Below the pieces are notes generated by a model. That model made no database searches and was not told where the DNA came from. It saw only the letters and a list, made by a program, of their open reading frames with translations. The position numbers and the translations under genes are program-made. Below are positions 6,352 to 7,709 of a stretch of 7,709 nucleotides of DNA, in pieces. The stretch covers positions 1 to 7,709 of the forward strand of contig JACMKG010000330.1 in NCBI GenBank assembly GCA_014380255.1, read 5' to 3'. Position 1 is the first letter of the stretch. The number at the start of each line of letters is the position of its first letter. The stretch comes from Prolixibacteraceae bacterium (lineage in GTDB: Bacteria > Bacteroidota > Bacteroidia > Bacteroidales > Prolixibacteraceae).

Positions 6352-7344
6352 ATGCATTTACGATCTCTTATTCTAACAGGTAGCCTGATGGTTACTACTT
6401 TTGCCTATGCGCAGCAAGTCCCAAAAGACACGATTTTCAGTACGCTTGAGGCAAGTGAAATAGATTCCCTGTATGCGGAAGAAAATATACCCAACGATTC
6501 CCTTATTTCCAATGATGAATCACTCTATAAGAATATCTGGAACAGTACCCAAATAAAGTATCCGCTCAACACGCTTCCTCCCAAAGATGCCACCATCACC
6601 ATTACGCTGACTGAAGTCAATGACCATCCTTTTGCAAACCCCGTGATTGGTAAAGTGATCTCCAAGTATGGAAAACGCGGGCGCAGGATGCATACAGGTA
6701 CCGATATCAAGATTAATTCAGGAGATACCATCCGCTGTGCCTTTGATGGACGAGTAAGACTTGCTAAACGATTTAGTGGCTATGGCAACATGGTGGTAGT
6801 CAGGCACAACAATGGCCTTGAAACGCTGTATGCTCACCTGAAAACAATCAAGGTAAATGTCAACGATACCATCAAGGCAGGTGATCTGATTGGACTGGGT
6901 GGACGCACCGGACGTGCCACGTGCGATCACCTTCATTTTGAAACCCGCCTGTTTGGTGAGCCCTTTGATTCAAACAAATACATCGACTTCCGCAATTACT
7001 GCCTTAAAAGCAATCATATTTACTACCGGAACAAACAGTTTGAAATCAATCTTGCCGACTTCGACCGTAAGCCTGTTGTAACGCATAAACCAGCTCTTGC
7101 TGCACACACGGGTGTTAAAGACAGTACGGCAGTTGCTGCAAGCACCCCGGCGAAATCGGGCAGCAGCGTAAGCTCTGCCAGCAAAAGCACCGGTGCAAAG
7201 ACCCGCAAACATGTAATCAGAAAAGGAGATAACTTGTGGGGCATTGCCAAAAAGTATAACACCACGGTTAAAAAGCTCTGCCAGACCAATAACATAACAG
7301 CTCAGAAGACCCTAAAGGTAGGATCTACATTAAAGATCAATTAA
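6352..7344 (+). CDS. Secreted M23 (LytM-type) metallopeptidase with C-terminal LysM domain
   Basis: A 330-aa exported peptidoglycan hydrolase or related factor. I start it at the ATG at 6352: this gives a normal signal peptide (MHLRSLILTGSLMVTTFAYA, cleavage likely AYA-QQ). The TTG ten codons earlier would only add a polar tail in front. Residues about 95-205 are the M23 fold with all key residues: HTGTD (His114, Asp118), YAHL (His162) and HLHFE (His193, His195). In LytM-family enzymes the equivalents of His114, Asp118 and His195 bind zinc and the other two histidines are catalytic, so an active endopeptidase is expected. Residues about 241-284 are an Ala/Ser/Thr-rich linker. Residues 286-329 are one LysM domain (HVIRKGDNLWGIAKKYNTTV), which binds glycan. 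It is transcribed away from the membrane-protein/glycosidase-like pair and ends in a long hairpin. The target is presumably peptide cross-links in the periplasm; cleavage specificity cannot be read from sequence. Confidence 0.95.
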   Translation: MHLRSLILTGSLMVTTFAYAQQVPKDTIFSTLEASEIDSLYAEENIPNDSLISNDESLYKNIWNSTQIKYPLNTLPPKDATITITLTEVNDHPFANPVIGKVISKYGKRGRRMHTGTDIKINSGDTIRCAFDGRVRLAKRFSGYGNMVVVRHNNGLETLYAHLKTIKVNVNDTIKAGDLIGLGGRTGRATCDHLHFETRLFGEPFDSNKYIDFRNYCLKSNHIYYRNKQFEINLADFDRKPVVTHKPALAAHTGVKDSTAVAASTPAKSGSSVSSASKSTGAKTRKHVIRKGDNLWGIAKKYNTTVKKLCQTNNITAQKTLKVGSTLKIN

Positions 7345-7433
7345 GGAATTTTGAATGTTAAATGATAAATGTTGAATGGTTAATCATCTAACCATTCAAC
7401 ATTTATCATTTAAAATTTATCATTTATAATTCC
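7345..7433. terminator. Bidirectional hairpin terminator between convergent genes
   Basis: Arms of 25 bp at 7358-7382 and 7389-7413 are perfectly complementary around the 6-nt loop ATCATC. GGAATT (7345-7350) and AATTCC (7428-7433) form a further outer pair. The region fills exactly the space between the M23 stop and the O-methyltransferase stop, so it probably ends transcripts from both sides. The stem is AT-rich and lacks a classic U-tract, though AT-rich sequence follows on both strands. The unit TTTATCATTTA occurs twice on the right side (7402-7412 and 7417-7427). AT-rich repeats of this style are frequent between genes in Bacteroidota. Confidence 0.7.
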
Positions 7434-7709
7434 TCATTTCCCATTCCCAATCTTTTGTACCAGCATGATTCCATCCCGGATAGGCAGGATTACATTGCGC
7501 ACCCGGGCATCGTTCTGAATCATATCATTAAATTCCAAAATCCCCTTGGTCTGCTCTTCATCGGAAGCTTTAGGATCTACCACTTTACCGCTCCACAGAA
7601 TATTGTCGGCCATCAGGAAGCCTCCCACCCGAACACGATCGAATACCAATTGATAGTAGTTGCAATAATCGCGCTTATCGGCATCAATAAACACCAGGTC
7701 AAACGATTC
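7434..7709 (-). CDS. SAM-dependent O-methyltransferase, C-terminal part (runs off right edge)
   Basis: The 91 visible residues are the end of a class I O-methyltransferase of the caffeoyl-CoA/catechol O-methyltransferase type (Methyltransf_3). FDLVFIDADKRDYCNYY contains the metal-binding Asp, GGFLMADNILWSGKV contains the Asp-Asn pair that completes the divalent metal site in this family, and the conserved ending ILPIRDGIMLVQK is present. The reading frame stays open to the window edge, so the N-terminus with the SAM-binding glycine motif is missing. A full-length member would be about 210-220 aa. Small bacterial relatives methylate hydroxylated aromatic compounds, but the substrate here cannot be told. 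It is convergent with the M23 gene, so no functional link to it is implied. Confidence 0.92.
   Translation of the reverse strand, partial: ESFDLVFIDADKRDYCNYYQLVFDRVRVGGFLMADNILWSGKVVDPKASDEEQTKGILEFNDMIQNDARVRNVILPIRDGIMLVQKIGNGK

Overview
This 7.7 kb window looks like chromosomal DNA from a member of the Bacteroidota. The evidence is moderate-to-low GC (about 40% by eye), A-rich leaders without clear Shine-Dalgarno sequences, two TAnnTTTG-type -7 promoter motifs in the one divergent intergenic region, AT-rich ATTTATCATTTA-type intergenic repeats, and protein families common in that phylum. The genus cannot be resolved from the sequence alone.

Left part (1-3610, all on the minus strand) is a sensory module. 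A large CheB-CheR-PAS fusion protein (979 aa) is followed 83 bp downstream by the N-terminal part of a second PAS-containing sensor protein that runs off the left edge. Neither visible part carries a histidine kinase or receiver domain. The fusion plausibly works with the cut-off downstream protein in signal transduction rather than in classical flagellar chemotaxis.

Middle (3611-4201) is about 590 bp with no convincing gene. It holds the most unusual element of the window: a perfect inverted repeat of 39-bp arms around a 10-nt loop. Each arm is built from three CTGTAC-cored units spaced exactly 11 bp apart, and the structure is framed by further TCCCAT/ATGGGA pairs. A shorter inverted repeat lies just upstream of the CheB-CheR gene.

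Right part (4202-7433) is an envelope-related cluster. Two minus-strand genes overlap by 8 bp and are probably translationally coupled: a membrane-anchored 372-aa protein (possibly lysozyme-like, uncertain) and a secreted phosphodiester-glycosidase-like (NAGPA/DUF2233) protein. Divergent from them, across a 163-bp promoter region, is a secreted M23 peptidase with a C-terminal LysM domain and an intact zinc site. Cell-wall remodelling is a reasonable shared theme, but only the M23 assignment is firm.

Right edge (7434-7709) is the C-terminal end of a class I SAM-dependent O-methyltransferase convergent with the M23 gene. The two are separated by a long bidirectional hairpin that probably terminates both. 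I found no tRNA, rRNA, CRISPR array, transposase or phage gene, and no recognisable new multi-gene defence or biosynthetic system. The hairpin at 3898-4045 is the best candidate for something undescribed.
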